Part shown: positions 62,813 through 63,057 of the stretch, in pieces
Layout: each line of letters starts with the position of its first letter
Numbering within the stretch: position 1 is the stretch's first letter
Origin: Thermodesulfovibrio aggregans
Lineage (GTDB): Bacteria; Nitrospirota; Thermodesulfovibrionia; Thermodesulfovibrionales; Thermodesulfovibrionaceae
NCBI RefSeq assembly: GCF_001514535.1
Contig: NZ_BCNO01000001.1
Location: 803,368 to 866,424 of the forward strand
Length of the DNA stretch: 63,057 nt
Direction of reading: 5' to 3'
Translations under genes and position numbers: made by a program
The notes under the pieces: generated by a model
What the model was told of the DNA's origin: nothing
Databases searched by the model: none
Seen by the model: only the letters and a program-made list of their open reading frames with translations

Positions 62813-62919
62813 TATCAAGTTCTTTTTCAAGATTTAGATTTTGATACCTTATTGGTGAAATACCTTTATTCAAGAGTATCTCAACATATGCCTTTTCAGA
62901 ATATCCTGAGATTGAAAAT
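62805..62919 (-). pseudogene. 3' fragment of a UPF0175-like antitoxin gene
   Basis: The minus strand encodes SGYSEKAYVEILLNKGISP and YQNLNLEKELDNA, then a stop that overlaps the toxin start (ATGCC/TGA arrangement). This fits the C-terminus of UPF0175 antitoxins, which pair with DUF3368 toxins. The 5' part is replaced by an IS terminus at about 62920. Confidence 0.55.
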
Positions 62920-62924
62920 TCTCA

Positions 62925-63057
62925 TGAAAATTGACCCACCCTTCTATTAAAATAACCCCTAAAACAGGGGGGGGGGGGAAAGAAAAGGGTATAAAGCATG
63001 GAAGATAGGGTAAAAAAAAGGAAACAAAAGAAGAAAAATCAAGAGCTAGGAAAAAGA
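62925..63057 (+). mobile_element. Possible IS21-like left end with the start of istA
   Basis: TGAAAATTGACCCACCC is the kind of terminus found in IS21-family elements. An ATG at 62998 opens a Lys-rich frame beginning MEDRVKKRKQ that could be a corrupted istA start (IstA proteins often begin near MEDW). A run of 12 G at 62967-62978 and the poor frame quality suggest low-quality sequence at a contig end. Confidence 0.4.

Noticed and set aside
1..63057. tRNA or rRNA genes
   Set aside because: I looked in the gaps between genes and saw no cloverleaf-like sequence or rRNA stretch. The gaps are short and filled by promoters, hairpins or repeats.

Overview
The window reads like an AT-rich, dense chromosome segment of an anaerobic, probably thermophilic bacterium. 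A deep-branching lineage such as Thermodesulfovibrio (Nitrospirota) is my best guess, from a Tat-exported [NiFe] hydrogenase, ferredoxin:thioredoxin reductase, a TorD-like chaperone, lipoprotein-rich outer-envelope genes and general protein character. This is inference; no rRNA or tRNA is present to test it. Both ends carry insertion-sequence ends (an IS256-like transposase at the left, an IS21-like terminus next to a 12-G run at the right), so this may be a whole contig broken at repeats.

Left half (0.3-37 kb), mostly + strand, is housekeeping: a sensor kinase cut by the IS, a CheY-like regulator, hemL with a TorD-like chaperone, atpZ/atpI-like genes, pgi, a lipoprotein nuclease, aroK-aroB, a PhoB/PhoR-type pair, a periplasmic [NiFe] hydrogenase with protease, HypC and a TusA-like protein, a hybrid kinase, dcd interrupted by an intein, pyrF, a diguanylate cyclase, pyrE, a YebC-like regulator, glmU-glmS, a UvrD-type helicase, gatC, panD, bioD (-), a nucleotidase, a redox cluster (-), rpmB (-), infB-rbfA-nrnA and a ParA ATPase.

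Right half (37-62 kb), all - strand, is an envelope region. One long operon runs transglutaminase -> MlaE -> degenerate MlaF -> MCE/MlaD -> TPR lipoprotein -> FecR -> CHASE2 adenylate cyclase -> uvrC. Beyond it lies a cluster of exported proteins: a knottin-like peptide, two related Cys-rich proteins, a DUF4384-type protein, a large beta-helix/TPR lipoprotein, a caspase-like protease beside a serpin, TPR/PDZ proteins and small membrane proteins. A broken PIN toxin/antitoxin pair and a caspase remnant close the region.

Two sequence systems cut across the genes. (1) A dispersed repeat made of tandem 7-mers TTGAACY followed by short hairpins and often a GGAGG. Sense copies lie between genes and supply stop codons; two antisense copies are read in frame inside the adenylate cyclase. 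(2) A palindrome AGGTGAAAATTACCT abutting a -35 box, found four times, only in the exported-protein cluster: a candidate operator for a local regulon. Apart from the right end, no stretch above 300 bases lacks a gene.
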